Assembly: GCA_025603075.1 (NCBI GenBank)
Contig: MU626264.1
Span: 124,001-188,000, forward strand
Direction: 5' to 3'
Source of the DNA: Neoconidiobolus thromboides FSU 785
Taxonomy: Eukaryota > Entomophthoromycota > Entomophthoromycetes > Entomophthorales > Neoconidiobolaceae
Length of the DNA: 64,000 bases
In this document: positions 1 to 10,585 of the stretch, one piece after another
Position numbering within the stretch: the stretch's first letter is position 1
How the letters are laid out: each line of letters opens with the position of its first letter
Translations under genes and position numbers: made by a program
The notes under the pieces: generated by a model
Databases searched by the model: none
What the model was told of the DNA's origin: nothing
What the model saw: only the letters and a program-made list of their open reading frames with translations

Positions 1-494
1 GGAGATTTTTAAAAACTATCAAAAGAAGATTCGTAAACAATTTATCTCGTTTTCATCTTTTGTTTATTAATAGAAAATTCACTTTACTCTTGCATAGAAC
101 TGATTCTATTACTCCTTTTTCCAAACGATTAGAAAACCTTATATCCCTATATCTTTAAAGTATATATTTCGGGCGTTCAAAAGCCAAGTATTTTTAGCGT
201 CTATCAAGCAAGTAATTTTTATAATGTGAAGATTTTACATCTCCCTTTTAAATTTAAATGTTATAGTTCTTTTAAATTAAAATACTGCTTTATTGTTATA
301 ATAAAGTTAGGGTCAGATTTAGGGCTAGATTTAAAGCTAGGTTTTGTTATTAAAAAAATGTTGCGATTTCTATTTTAAAGTCACAAAAACTGATCCTTCT
401 ATCAAAAATATGTCCTCAGTAGTATAATACTTTGCATACATATAGCCATAAATTTATTTCAATATCATAGAAACTACAGAAACAAACTCTTAAT
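1..494. other. Intergenic, no gene seen
   Basis: AT-rich sequence downstream of the minus-strand F-box gene. A short stretch around 115-160 reads weakly like leucine-rich repeat protein but is full of stops, so I do not call it. No repeat element is seen. Confidence 0.5.
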
Positions 495-1793
495 CTATTC
501 CAACTTGATCCAGCTCAGCATTGGAACCTGCTTTAATCTATCACATAATTTCGAATCTAAAAAATGAGTGATGGGAGCAACAAGTAATAAGGGGGTCTTA
601 AGCTCAAAAATACTCTCTGTATTAACGTCCATAAGGTTGAATTTATTAATTCGGATCAATTGAAGATTTGGAAAAAAACTTAAAAAATCAAAGAATTCTT
701 CGACTAATGGATAAAAATAATTGATAGTTATGTTTTTTATATGAGTACATTTGTAGTTACAAGTTTCATTTATATTAGTTTCGTAGGCCATTTCTTTGAT
801 ATCAAAATATAATCGATCAATGTAGATGGTATTTACATTGGGGAGTGAAGCTATCGATCTCAATAAATCTTTGGATAGGTTTTTGATATAAACTTGTTTT
901 AAACTTGGTAGTTTTAATAACTCAAAACCAGTATTATTTTTCATACTAATATAACCTAAAGTATTAAGTTTAACACCTTCAAATAAAGTCAAATCAATAG
1001 TAACATCATTTCCTATAAGACCAGGACTTGAATTATCAATCAATTTAATACTTTCAAATACTTTTAAATCCCCAAAGTAATTAACAATAAAATCAAAATC
1101 TAAAGGACCTTCGAGTTCTAATTTTACATGAGCAATAAAGCTTAAATTGAAACTGAAATTAATAGGGACACTGATATGATCTTTGGATTTCAGATATAAC
1201 ACTTTTAGATTAACAAACTCACTCTTGATTCTATCCAATCCATGGAGTTCCAAATCACCACCAGTGACATGTAACTTCAATGACTTCAATATCCCTGGAT
1301 TTAAGTAATTAATAACTGTTCCCATGTTTAAATTATATGTGTAGACTTCTATCATTTCAATTTGAGTTAAATATCTGCTAAATAATTCTAAATAATGAGT
1401 CAAACCGCTATCTAATGATTTTATCACCAATCTCTTCAATTTTGGTAAACTAACTCCTAATTCATTGTTGTTATCGCTACTATTAAATAAGTTCTCGTAG
1501 TATAAAGATACTATGTTAGAACAGTAGCCAATATATTCCATTTCATTACTGGTTATATTTAAATGCTTCATCAGTGAGCCATTTTCTTTAATGAATTTTA
1601 GTTGATAAGATTTATATCTTCTATGTTTACTATGGTTGTAGTTGGAGTAGATTAAGTTTATCTTGATTACTTTGTTGACTATGTTATATATTACTTCATT
1701 CAATAAACGTAGTTCAAATAGTTGTTCTGGATTTATAAATTGGAAGATTTCTTCTAATAATACATCAGATAAATCAGTAAAGGACAAGGGCAT
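495..1793 (-). CDS. F-box / leucine-rich-repeat-like protein, 432 aa
   Basis: Probable substrate-recognition subunit of an SCF ubiquitin ligase. Seen: the first 45 residues match the F-box pattern (LSDVLLEEIFQFI, then LRLLNEVIYNIVN), followed by about 380 residues of degenerate leucine-rich repeats (for example LKRLVIKSL, LKSLKLHV, LKVLYLKS) typical of RNI-like F-box proteins. It is a single uninterrupted frame with no introns, unlike the conserved genes nearby. The organisation (N-terminal F-box, long LRR-like tail, similar length) is the same as the protein at 18867-20252, though sequence identity looks low. Known of the family: the F-box binds Skp1 and the repeats bind targets. The target here cannot be told from sequence. 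Fairly sure of the class, not of the function. Confidence 0.8.
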   Translation of the reverse strand: MPLSFTDLSDVLLEEIFQFINPEQLFELRLLNEVIYNIVNKVIKINLIYSNYNHSKHRRYKSYQLKFIKENGSLMKHLNITSNEMEYIGYCSNIVSLYYENLFNSSDNNNELGVSLPKLKRLVIKSLDSGLTHYLELFSRYLTQIEMIEVYTYNLNMGTVINYLNPGILKSLKLHVTGGDLELHGLDRIKSEFVNLKVLYLKSKDHISVPINFSFNLSFIAHVKLELEGPLDFDFIVNYFGDLKVFESIKLIDNSSPGLIGNDVTIDLTLFEGVKLNTLGYISMKNNTGFELLKLPSLKQVYIKNLSKDLLRSIASLPNVNTIYIDRLYFDIKEMAYETNINETCNYKCTHIKNITINYFYPLVEEFFDFLSFFPNLQLIRINKFNLMDVNTESIFELKTPLLLVAPITHFLDSKLCDRLKQVPMLSWIKLE

Positions 1794-2458
1794 GATATAG
1801 CGTTTAATGCTATAAAGAAGGGAAAATAGTTTTTTTAAAATTCTTATTTAATGGATAATTTTTTTGCTAATGACGTAACTTGAAATTACATTTTTATTCT
1901 TAAAATGCTACTATATGGATTAAATGTTTTATTTACAATAATAAACTGAATCCTCGATTAGCTGGTTTAAAAGGCGCAATAGATCAACAAATATACTCTA
2001 GTAGATTGAAAAATGCCTCTGCTTTGTTTTTATTTTTAGAAGAGATAAAAAATTAAATCAAATTCATTTTACTTTCTATCCTTTGCAATGCTGGGTATTG
2101 AGTATTAACAAAAAGGGAGCTAATGACAAATGAAGAGGAAGTTGGTTGATTAAACTGAAGAGTAAAAGCTTCTGCATAAGTTTTTAATTTTAGTAGAAAG
2201 GTAAGAGTTCTAAATTGTTAAAGAGAAGTTTTGAATCAAAATAAGTATAGATTTTTGTAAATGTAATATTATGAGTGTTGGGAAATGCTAATAAAAATAG
2301 TAAAACATTACCAAGAATAACGTTCTTTTGTATAGCCTAGAATTGGATAGCGGATAATAAAACAAAAAATTTAAAATCAAAAGTGAAACATTTAAAAAAA
2401 CCATTAATATAATTATAGGAGTAATCAAATTTTTATAACTATTATGACTATTAAACAT
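1794..2458. other. Intergenic, nothing recognised
   Basis: AT-rich sequence between the F-box start and the end of the GMF gene. No open frame or repeat of note. Confidence 0.5.
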
Positions 2459-3232
2459 TTAAATATTTAACTTTTCACAAACCCAATCTAAATCAAATTC
2501 TTCTTTATCTTGCAACTCTAAAGCCTGTTTAAAAGACAAAATAAAACAATGTCATTAAACTAATAAAATACAAAAGCTTACGCGATTTAGCCCTGTTTCT
2601 TTCATGAAATTACTTCTGGTAGTGGAAAATAGCATATTAAGTTCATGAGAAACTAAGCATTAGGAATTGAAATTAATGTTGACGTTTGGAATGATTACTA
2701 CAAGTCAAAAATTACCTCCAGGTGGGCTGTAATGAATCAATACAAGTGGATATTTCACTCTCCCATCTTTTAACTCTTGCTAAAATAACATTTAAATTAG
2801 AAATAATATCAATGTACTTAAACTACCTTAAAGCTCAATATAATAAACGTATTAAAGAAATATAAAGTTAAGGATTGTTAGTAATAAATAAACAAAAGTA
2901 TAAATTTCAAAAAAAGGATATATTGGTGAGTCTTCTGGTAGCTCTTCTAAAAGTTCCTCAAAAGTTGTTTGTTTTTCTTCAGCTTCTAACTCAGTCTGCA
3001 TTAATTTTCGGTTTATGCTTACTATACTAACGATTAATTTATATTCCTTTGATTTATTTTTGATAGAGGTTACCTAAGATATATGAACAATCTCCTAAAT
3101 CTTTTGCAAAACGGAATTTTTTGATTTTATTTAAGATATCTTGGTCAAGCTTACAACTTATTAAACTACTCTAACATATGGGTTTGTATTAGGGGAATTT
3201 TAAGTATGCACCTTTGAGATTAATTTTACCAT
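2459..3232 (-). CDS. Glia maturation factor homologue (ADF/cofilin family), multi-exon
   Basis: GMF proteins bind Arp2/3, prune branched actin filaments and sit in cortical actin patches. The gene is in pieces and was assembled by hand on the minus strand. Recognisable blocks in order: LDQDILNKIKKFRFAKDLG, CSYIL joined across a 52-bp intron to VSINRKL, FEELLEELPEDSPIY, ELKDGRVKYPLVLIHYSPPG, LNMLFSTTRSNFMKETGLNR, and the C-terminal FDLDWVCEKLNI ending at TAA 2461-2459. These match the GMF blocks FRFRK, ELP-x3-PRF, DGRVSYPL, SPxG and EEWLxxKL in order. Introns around 2530-2580, 2645-2715 and 3010-3060 have good GT/AG ends. The first exon (ATG at 3232, few codons, GTGCAT donor) and the junction near 2780-2925 are uncertain because no clean donor follows the SPIY block. 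Either there is a very small exon or the gene has begun to decay. Confidence 0.75.
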
Positions 3233-3820
3233 TTTATTAAAAATATCAAAAGATGGATTTAAAATTTTGTTCTTATTTTAAGTTTTAATTTGTGCCAAGT
3301 GTGTATTTTTATTGCCAATTTTCCTAAGTTTTTATTTGTAAATGAAATTTATTAATAATATTTTATTTGAAAAAATAAGCAGTAGTTTAATATACATGAA
3401 AGATAACTGATAGATATATATCGAGTCGAAGGTAAAATAGCACACGAAACTATATTAAAAAGTAGAGTTTTAGTATTAAATTTAAATAAAAAAAATATTC
3501 AACTCTTAATTATACAACTAAAATATAATAATAGTTAGAATAATTTTTAAATTTTTAATAAAATAAGAATATTAACTAAATTTAACTAAATTGTATTTAA
3601 TTTAAATATAGTTTAAAATGAACTAATAATACCATTAAATAACTAAACCGAAAATCTGGAGATATAGTTCAAAATCTAATGATGAATTACTAAATTTAGA
3701 AAATATTCAAATGTTTGAAAAAAATAGAATATAATAAATAGTTCAAACGAATGTAATCTAAAAATTTAATTAATTTATTTATATTTCTTTAATCTAATAT
3801 CATTCTCTAAAAAATCAGTC

Positions 3821-4417
3821 ATGAATTTTAAAACTTGTATAATATTACTATCCATTCACCTAACACTCTGCCAAAACCTTAGCAATGACAATAGTATGCC
3901 CCCACCACCACAAAATGATTGGCGAAGTGGCATTAACCAATTGATTCAAAATGAAAGAATGAATAATCAAGTAGCGTCAAAAAATAGTCCTGATACTAGT
4001 CAACAAGCGCCTATAGATAGTAATAATAATAACCCACAAATGTTTACCGACACCAATAACAACAATAATAACCCGCCATCACCTGCCGCAAATCCTAATA
4101 TTAATCAACAACAGCCACCTCAACCAAATAATCTAGATCCTAATCACCCTCAACCAAGTTCATCAACATCTACTGTACAAAGTATCAATCTCCAACCACA
4201 ACCAACGAATTTAAATAATACTCAAGTAGCAATACAAAATAATACAAGTTCAGCTAGCAATGGCTTTAAAACCGCTGTGATTATGGAATTGCCTAAATCT
4301 GTTTCGGTTAGAAGTGGGACATTTATTGGTTCAGATGGTGCTCTAGTTAATACTTCGTTTGTGAATTTTGTGTGTATTTTATTAGCGGTAATGACAGGTC
4401 CTTTTTTAATTAAATAA
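3821..4417 (+). CDS. Small secreted Pro/Gln/Asn-rich protein, probably GPI-anchored, 198 aa
   Basis: Seen: an N-terminal signal peptide (FKTCIILLSIHLTLC), then about 130 residues rich in N, P, Q and S with several N-x-S/T sites, and a hydrophobic C-terminal tail (FVNFVCILLAVMTGPFLIK) preceded by small residues (GSDGA, NTS). That layout is classic for a GPI-anchored cell-wall or plasma-membrane mannoprotein. Single exon. The composition resembles the much larger secreted Asn-rich protein at 53986-57063, but that one lacks the hydrophobic tail. No catalytic domain is visible, so a structural or surface role is the most that can be inferred. Confidence 0.75.
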   Translation: MNFKTCIILLSIHLTLCQNLSNDNSMPPPPQNDWRSGINQLIQNERMNNQVASKNSPDTSQQAPIDSNNNNPQMFTDTNNNNNNPPSPAANPNINQQQPPQPNNLDPNHPQPSSSTSTVQSINLQPQPTNLNNTQVAIQNNTSSASNGFKTAVIMELPKSVSVRSGTFIGSDGALVNTSFVNFVCILLAVMTGPFLIK

Positions 4418-5018
4418 ATTTTATATTTTACATTTTATTATTAACTTAATGTTGATTTGTGTAAGGTGTTTTTCAATTATTGCTAGATAATAGAGGTTTT
4501 TTTTATTAATATTTATACATAATTTTAAGCTTCAATAAAGTTTTATAAAGTCTATATTAGTCTAAATTACATACTATAATGGCTCATTTTGGATAAAATG
4601 GATATCATTGCCAGTGATAGGGAGTTGAATACTGATATTGCTTCTTCTTTTATAAATTATAATCTCCTTTATTGTTGTGCTCCTTTATATATCTACTACA
4701 CAACTTATTTTAATAAAAATGTTCGTTTGTCAAGCTATGATAGCGTACGTTTCAATAGTGCAATACATAACTTAGAGCACTATCTATTTATAGTATTTGA
4801 TTATTCGATGTTCTATCAATTAACAACTTAATTATCCGATTTTAGAAGTTTTGTTGAATGTAGATACCATGAACTTGAAAAAATTCACAATTTTTTTTTT
4901 ATAAAATACTGAAAGTAACTAGTGGTAGTTTAACTCTACAGTAGTAATACTGATTACATTTTGAGTAAATTAACCACCAACTAAACCTTCGACTTGTGTG
5001 AGAGAGATTAAAAAGTAT
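4418..5018. other. Intergenic, no confident gene
   Basis: AT-rich 3' flank of the GPI-type gene. A 77-codon frame at 4598-4831 is not convincing (see rejected list). Confidence 0.5.
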
Positions 5019-5115
5019 TTAGGATGTTTTTTTTGACTTAACTTTTCCATCTTTTAAGCACTATTTGAGCGGAAAATTTAGTAAAATTTTTAAATACAAA
5101 AATACATCCCCATAT
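5019..5115 (+). mobile_element. MITE copy (family A, diverged left end)
   Basis: Left terminus eroded to TTTAGGATGT; right terminus ACATCCCCATAT intact. The core CACTATTTGAGCGG is present. The internal frame is broken. See the family description at 29433-29539. Confidence 0.85.
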
Positions 5116-6435
5116 ATAAAATTAAATGATTTTTTTAATAATAGGATAAGTGAATTTATTTACGAGTTTACTATTTAGATTATTTTTTGTAGTTTTATAA
5201 AGTGTAATATTTATTAAATGATCATTTTTTGAGGTATAAAGAAAAAGCAACATAAAATTTTAAAGAGGTTTATAGTAAAAGTAATGAGGTATTATAAAGA
5301 GTTAATTATTATAGGGTATATATTTCTTTATATGAATTTGTTATATAGTTTATAAATACAAGACATCTCAACTTTAATATCAACTCAATCATCCATTATC
5401 GAGATGTAGTTGAAACTCCAAAATGTGTTACATTGAGGCCGTTTTTTTCCTCTTAATAACTTTTTCTTTTAATTAGATCTTAAACATAAGTAATTCAATT
5501 AATATTAGACTTTATATAAATTGGATTTATAATATACACAATTAGTTGATCTAAAAATTTATGCCTACCTTCCCTTTAAGTGCCCCATTATACAAGCTTT
5601 TTGATCTACTCTCATAGTTTCATTTTATTAAAAAGTAAAAAATAATAAAATAAAATGATAATATTGATTTAATAACTATAATCATAATTACAATAATACT
5701 ATAAGTAAATACAGCATCTCGATGTCTTACTGTGTTAAAATATTTATCTATTATTCTTTAATTGATATTTATACATTAAATTTAATAATTTAAAATAACA
5801 TATATTACATGCTATGCTTTATAAATTTCACTTGTTAAATTGATTTGTAAAAATTTCAAGTTCAAAATATAATTCGATGGTTTAGTATTTATAATTATGA
5901 CTATAATTGTAATTGTATTATATACAAAATTATATCATATACATTTTACTAGTTTTTAAATATTCGTTTATTATTCTTTAACTGGTATTTATAAATTACA
6001 CTTAATAATCAAAAATAATAGTTTTCTTGCATGCCAAACTTTAAACTTTTAATTTGTTGAATTAATATCACTGATTTAATGTTCTGTCAATAATTAATGT
6101 GTTAGAAAATCTGGATGACAGATTAATAAAAACAAAATATAATATCTATACTACAATATTGAAAAAAGTAATACAACAATATGAGGAAAATTCGAGTAAG
6201 ACTTATAAACCATATGATAATTGAATTATTAATAAAGTAACAGTAATATCTATTAGAACTTTATTATAAACATAATTAAGATAAGTGTGGTTTATTCTAA
6301 TTTAAACAATAATTATTATCATATTTATTCTATTTTACATAATTATAAAAATGCAATATTATATCTTTATTTTAGTCAATTAAAGATAAAACTAACTCTA
6401 CTATTTTGATATGAGTGTATAGATTCAAAATATTA
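5116..6435. other. Gene-free, AT-rich stretch
   Basis: About 1.3 kb of very AT-rich DNA without open frames or clear repeats. Confidence 0.5.
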
Positions 6436-6439
6436 AATC

Positions 6440-6466
6440 CACGTGTAGTTGATAAAGTATAAAAGG
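6440..6466 (+). promoter_or_regulatory. CACGTG box followed by TATA box
   Basis: CACGTG at 6440-6445 is followed by TATAAAAGG at 6458-6466, about 50 bp upstream of the ATG of the secreted phosphodiesterase at 6517. CACGTG is the consensus of bHLH factors such as yeast Pho4 and Cbf1. The functional reading is inference. Confidence 0.45.
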
Positions 6467-6516
6467 ATAATAAATCAGACTAAATAATTAGCATAAAAGT
6501 GAAATTTTAGTTGAAT

Positions 6517-7374
6517 ATGAAAGCTATTAACATCTTACTTCCCAGTTTACTGTGCTTTAATGCTATTGAAAGCAACAAAATTGAGAGAGTTCTCTTTATT
6601 GGTTTAGATGGTGCTGGTAATTTTTACCAACAAATTGACACACCAAATATCCATAAACTTTTTGGGTCTGGCGCTTACACTAACAATGCTCAAGCTATGA
6701 AACCAACTTCCTCAGGTCAAAATTGGGGTTCCATGCTAACTGGAGTAATTCCGGAACGACATGGTGTTACTAATGGTAACATTAATAATCATTACTACAA
6801 TAAGACTGAATACCCGACTGTTTATAAAACTATCTTAAATTATAGCTCTAATGCTACTATTGCTTCCATTGTCTCTTGGGCTCCATTGAACAAAGGTCTT
6901 ACCGAAGAAGGCTTAAAATTAGATAAAGTAACTTCTAATGATGCAACTGTTTTAACTTCAACTTTAGATTATATTACTAAACGTGGCAAAGATTCTAAAT
7001 TTATGTTTGTTTATTTTGGTAATATTGATGAAACTGGACATAATAAAGGATGGTTAAGCAAAGAATATATTAAAGAATATAAACTAGTTGATAGTTATAT
7101 TGGAAAAATATTAGCTAAACTTGAAGAAGCTAAGTTAAGAGATTCAACTTTAATTTTAATGACTGCAGATCATGGTGGTATTGGTAAGACTCATGGTGGA
7201 AACTCAAAAGAAGAAACCCAAATCTTATTTGGTGCTTCTGGACCTGGTATTTCACCAAAGAAGTTGGATGATACTGTTCGTAACATGGATATCTTTGCTA
7301 TCACTTTAAAAGCTTTAAATATCCCATTGCCTTCTTATATTGATTCAAAAGTCCCATCTAATCTTTTTGATTAG
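6517..7374 (+). CDS. Secreted type I phosphodiesterase / alkaline-phosphatase-superfamily enzyme, 285 aa
   Basis: Probably hydrolyses phosphodiester or pyrophosphate bonds outside the cell or in the secretory path. Seen: signal peptide (MKAINILLPSLLCFNAIES), then the metal-ligand block VLFIGLDGAG, a nucleophile block MKPTSSGQNWGSMLTG followed by PERHGV, the second metal block NIDETGHNKG, TADHGG, and the late histidine in KTHGG. All the two-metal ligands expected of the Phosphodiest (nucleotide pyrophosphatase-like) fold are there. At 285 aa it is shorter than animal or yeast NPPs, without the extra domains. Start chosen at ATG 6517, because the in-frame TTG at 6511 is not a likely eukaryotic start; this start leads straight into the signal peptide. 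Single exon. A CACGTG box and a TATA box lie just upstream. The exact substrate cannot be told from sequence. Confidence 0.85.
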   Translation: MKAINILLPSLLCFNAIESNKIERVLFIGLDGAGNFYQQIDTPNIHKLFGSGAYTNNAQAMKPTSSGQNWGSMLTGVIPERHGVTNGNINNHYYNKTEYPTVYKTILNYSSNATIASIVSWAPLNKGLTEEGLKLDKVTSNDATVLTSTLDYITKRGKDSKFMFVYFGNIDETGHNKGWLSKEYIKEYKLVDSYIGKILAKLEEAKLRDSTLILMTADHGGIGKTHGGNSKEETQILFGASGPGISPKKLDDTVRNMDIFAITLKALNIPLPSYIDSKVPSNLFD

Positions 7375-7721
7375 AAAATAAATATCAAAGTATAATTTAA
7401 AATTAATTATTTTTGAAATATGATATTGAATGTGTGTTTTAATTTGCTAATCCAAAATTAAATTTGAATACTTAAGACTGCTAATGTAAAGTATTAAATT
7501 TATCAGAGTTATTTTAAATCTATGCTATTGTTATTTAAAAATTATTAATATTTTGATTTCATTTAATTCTGTTAAAGTAAACAGAATATGATATAAAAAA
7601 ACAAAGCAAAATATTGAATTATTTTATCTACCAATATATAAAAATGAATTAAAAGCTTGTATAATAAACTAAGTAAAAATAGTTGAAAGTAAATAAATGA
7701 TACTATTTTCTTAAGTTTACT
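7375..7721. other. Intergenic, nothing recognised
   Basis: 3' flank of the phosphodiesterase. AT-rich, with no gene. Confidence 0.5.
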
Positions 7722-7827
7722 ATATGGGGATGTATTTTTGTATTTAAGAATTTTACTAACAATTTTTCTGTTCAGATAGTGCTTAAAAGATGGAAAAAGT
7801 AATGAAGCTAAAAAAAACATCCCCATT
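7722..7827 (-). mobile_element. MITE copy (family A)
   Basis: Both termini near-perfect. The internal frame is open from its ATG to the other end on the minus strand. The end flank has CCCCATTA instead of CCCCATAT. Confidence 0.9.
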
Positions 7828-8722
7828 ATTAGTTAAAAATTTATTAGTAATATTTTTTTAACTAAATCTTGAATATAAATAATTTAAATAAGATGAAATT
7901 TTATATATGCTCTATTTATAATAACTACAATTCATTAGTTTGAAAAAATCACACTTATTATTCTTTTAAGCTACTGTCCTGGCTTTAAAATAACTAAATG
8001 ATAGAAACTTTCAATGAGACAATTGATTAATTTCATTGCCTTCTGGTCATTATTGAAATGATATGAATCCTCTATATCAAACACTAAAATTCAGTTTGAT
8101 TTAAATAAATAGTTGACAATATTTATAATTAAAAAATATAGTTGAAATTATTAAAATTTATCAGGAATTCCTTTTTAATTAATAAAAACCTAATAAACAA
8201 TAAACTGTTAGTTTAAAACGAGTCAATCTATATACTAATATTTGAAATCAATCAATAGAATATTTATTTATGATAATTCTTTTAACATCTAATATAAGAA
8301 ATTGTTCTAACTTTGATAGATGCATTGAAGTCAAAGTAGAGTTTAGTGTGAGTTTTAAGGAGCTCGTATTTTCAAAAATGAAGACTAATTAGAGTATCTG
8401 AGTCAATGATTATAAAGTTGATTTATTTATAATATCAAAGCTTACCTGTGAAAGGATTGGGACTAAGCTTCTAACATATCGAATAAATACAATTCGAAAT
8501 ATTTTAGTCTCTTCAATAGGTTTGGTGGCAAAGTCTAGTTACTGAGTTGGCTGCTAGAACAGCGTATTTATATTTCAGCTATGAGCTTATATTGACAATT
8601 AGAAATTTAGAAATTAGCTTGTATTTATATAAGATTGAAATCGGAATCAATATTGATAACTAATATACTAAATTTAGTTATTGTGATAAAGTTTCAAGTT
8701 TCAAAGTGATAGAAAAAGAATA
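7828..8722. other. Intergenic with weak coding relics
   Basis: On the minus strand, about 8090-7976 is an open stretch ending in a stop (DIEDSYHFNNDQKAM..., unassigned). On the plus strand, about 8288-8392 reads NCSNFDRCIEVKVEFS. Both may be fragments of dead genes. Neither is assignable. Confidence 0.3.
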
Positions 8723-8828
8723 TAAAGGGGGATGTATTTTTATCTTTAAAAATTTTATTAACAAATTTTCTGCTCAAATAGCGCTTAAAAGATACAAAAG
8801 TCATGGAATCAAAAAAAACATCCCCAAA
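8723..8828 (-). mobile_element. MITE copy (family A)
   Basis: Termini AAAGGGGGATGT and ACATCCCCAAAT, slightly diverged. The core GCTCAAATAGCGC is intact. The frame is open but without the terminal ATG. Confidence 0.88.
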
Positions 8829-9485
8829 TACTAATGTTTATTTTAGTTAAATTTAATAGAAGCCTATTGAATTTAAAAATGAATTATTATTATTATTACT
8901 ATATATAGTTCTACCTGTATTTGCATCATTATTAACAATGATAAATTGACTAGTGATGCCTTTTCTTCTTTACTTTTTTCAAGTCATCGTTTCTATCATC
9001 ATTGTAACTGTTTCTACATTTAGTGAAGTAGCTTATTTTAATAAACTAATAATTGGCTAATATAGTAACATGTAGTCGCAAATAGATAAATTTTTATTAG
9101 AATCCTACTATTTATTCTAACTTACCAATTTGTATATTATTTTATTTAATTGTTTAATTATTTGGATTTTACAAGTTCATTAAAATTAAAAATAATATTC
9201 AACTAGAATAAACTTTATAGCATAAAATTTACAATTACTATTGTTAACTTCCTTTTGTAGCTATGGTTCTATTTTAGATATAAAGTTAAGGTGAGTAGAG
9301 TATTGAATGATAATAAGTTTTAAAAAATTTAATAAAAATATATAAAAAAAGTTCGTATAATTTATACAAATTCTTAGTATTTATTAAACATTTAAACTTA
9401 ATTGTAATATAAAAAATTTATCATTTAATGTCTACATTTATAATTATCCAAAGAAAACACTCTTAATTCCACTAACATTCATCTT
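8829..9485. other. Intergenic, nothing recognised
   Basis: AT-rich spacer upstream of the 3' end of the SNARE gene. Confidence 0.5.
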
Positions 9486-10375
9486 TTATACATATTTAAT
9501 AACCAATAGCAGTCCAATAAAGCATCCAACTATAATTAACCAAAGTCTCCAATTACTTAGCTTTTCTTCTAAGACCTTTAATCTTTTTCTACCTTGTGTT
9601 AGATTATTGTCTGTATTATCTAGATCATCTTCTAGTTCAGTTAATAATTCATTATGATTGATTAATTCCTCATTAATTTGTAAAGAAATATGTTTTTGAT
9701 TTGAGATACTAGAGCTAAGTAGATCCAGGTTACGGTCCTGATCTAGTGGAAAAATAAAATGAAGGATTAGTAAGGGGATGAAATGGAAAAAACAATTTAA
9801 CTTACCTTGTATAGTTTGTTGTTGCATTAATAATAAGTCTTGATTGTTATAATTTTGATATAGATTCGAAGCGTCATCAACATCCAGATTATCATCATTA
9901 TTATTTAAATTTGAATTTGCAGTTGGATTACTAAATTGAAAAAAAAGTTCAGAAATTAAATAATGGCATAATTTAATAACTTACTTTGATGAAAACAAAT
10001 TCATTTCTACCACGTCTTCATTTAGTTTTAACAAATTATAGCGTTCTACATAAGTTTTAAAATTAAATTCAAATTTATTATACTTTTTCTGAAGTTCTTC
10101 ATCTTCTTCATCGTCGATTCTAATATATATAAAAGGATGTTAATTAATCAATCCTTGATATACCTAAAAAAAATTTGCTATTATCTCTTCATTAGAAAGT
10201 GAACTTACTTTGTTTCAATACTTTTATAAAAATTCAATAATTGTTGATGATTACTATTGATTTCTAAATGATAACTATCATCTTCAATATTTAATAAAAT
10301 ACATCGTTCATACTCTTTTAATAGTGATGTGTTTTGTTGTAATAATAATTGAGCTTTATTGTAAGTTAAAACCAT
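9486..10375 (-). CDS. Qc-SNARE, syntaxin 8/Tlg1-like, 227 aa, four exons
   Basis: A tail-anchored t-SNARE for membrane fusion, most likely on endosomal or late-Golgi membranes. Exons (minus strand): 10375-10209, 10119-9985, 9930-9806, 9742-9486. The joined frame is exactly 228 codons. Seen: an acidic, partly helical N-terminal half with Asn-rich linker, then the SNARE motif starting at DQDRNLDLLSSSISNQK, with the zero-layer Gln in LLTELEDDLDNTDNNL context and basic residues KRLKVLEEKL, followed by one C-terminal membrane segment (WLIIVGCFIGLLLVIKY). The motif QD-x-LD-LSS-I-x-RQK at the SNARE start is the syntaxin 8 signature, and the short tail after the membrane segment is usual for the class. 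Its start codon is only 210 bp from the divergent Spb4 gene, so they probably share a promoter. Sure of SNARE class, less of which Qc member. Confidence 0.88.
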
Positions 10376-10585
10376 GGTAAGAGTAAATAATAATAATAAT
10401 AATAAAAGTAATAAAAAAAATAGTTAAAAATGAAATTTAGTTTTTAAGCAATTTTTTGAACTTTAAACTTTGAGCTTGAAGTTTGAAATTTCTCATTGGT
10501 TGGAATCTTAATTCTTTATAAATTTAATTCAACTTTTTTCATTTTCTAATTCATTCAATTGACTTTTCAAAATTAATCAAGAAAG
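10376..10585. promoter_or_regulatory. Shared intergenic region between divergent SNARE and Spb4 genes
   Basis: 210 bp separate two divergent start codons. It holds a trinucleotide run (TAATAA..., about 10384-10410) and pyrimidine-rich stretches but no clear TATA box. Bidirectional promoter by position only. Confidence 0.4.

Noticed and set aside
4598-4831. 77-codon plus-strand frame starting MDIIASDREL
   Set aside because: AT-rich, rich in Tyr/Asn/Ile from codon bias, no domain, no neighbour support. May be a chance frame or a worn F-box fragment.
7572-7826. 84-codon minus-strand frame (and similar ones at 17280-17474 and 18407-18661)
   Set aside because: The conserved part of each lies within a family-A MITE copy; the rest is AT-rich flank. 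Treated as the element's own frame, not a host gene.
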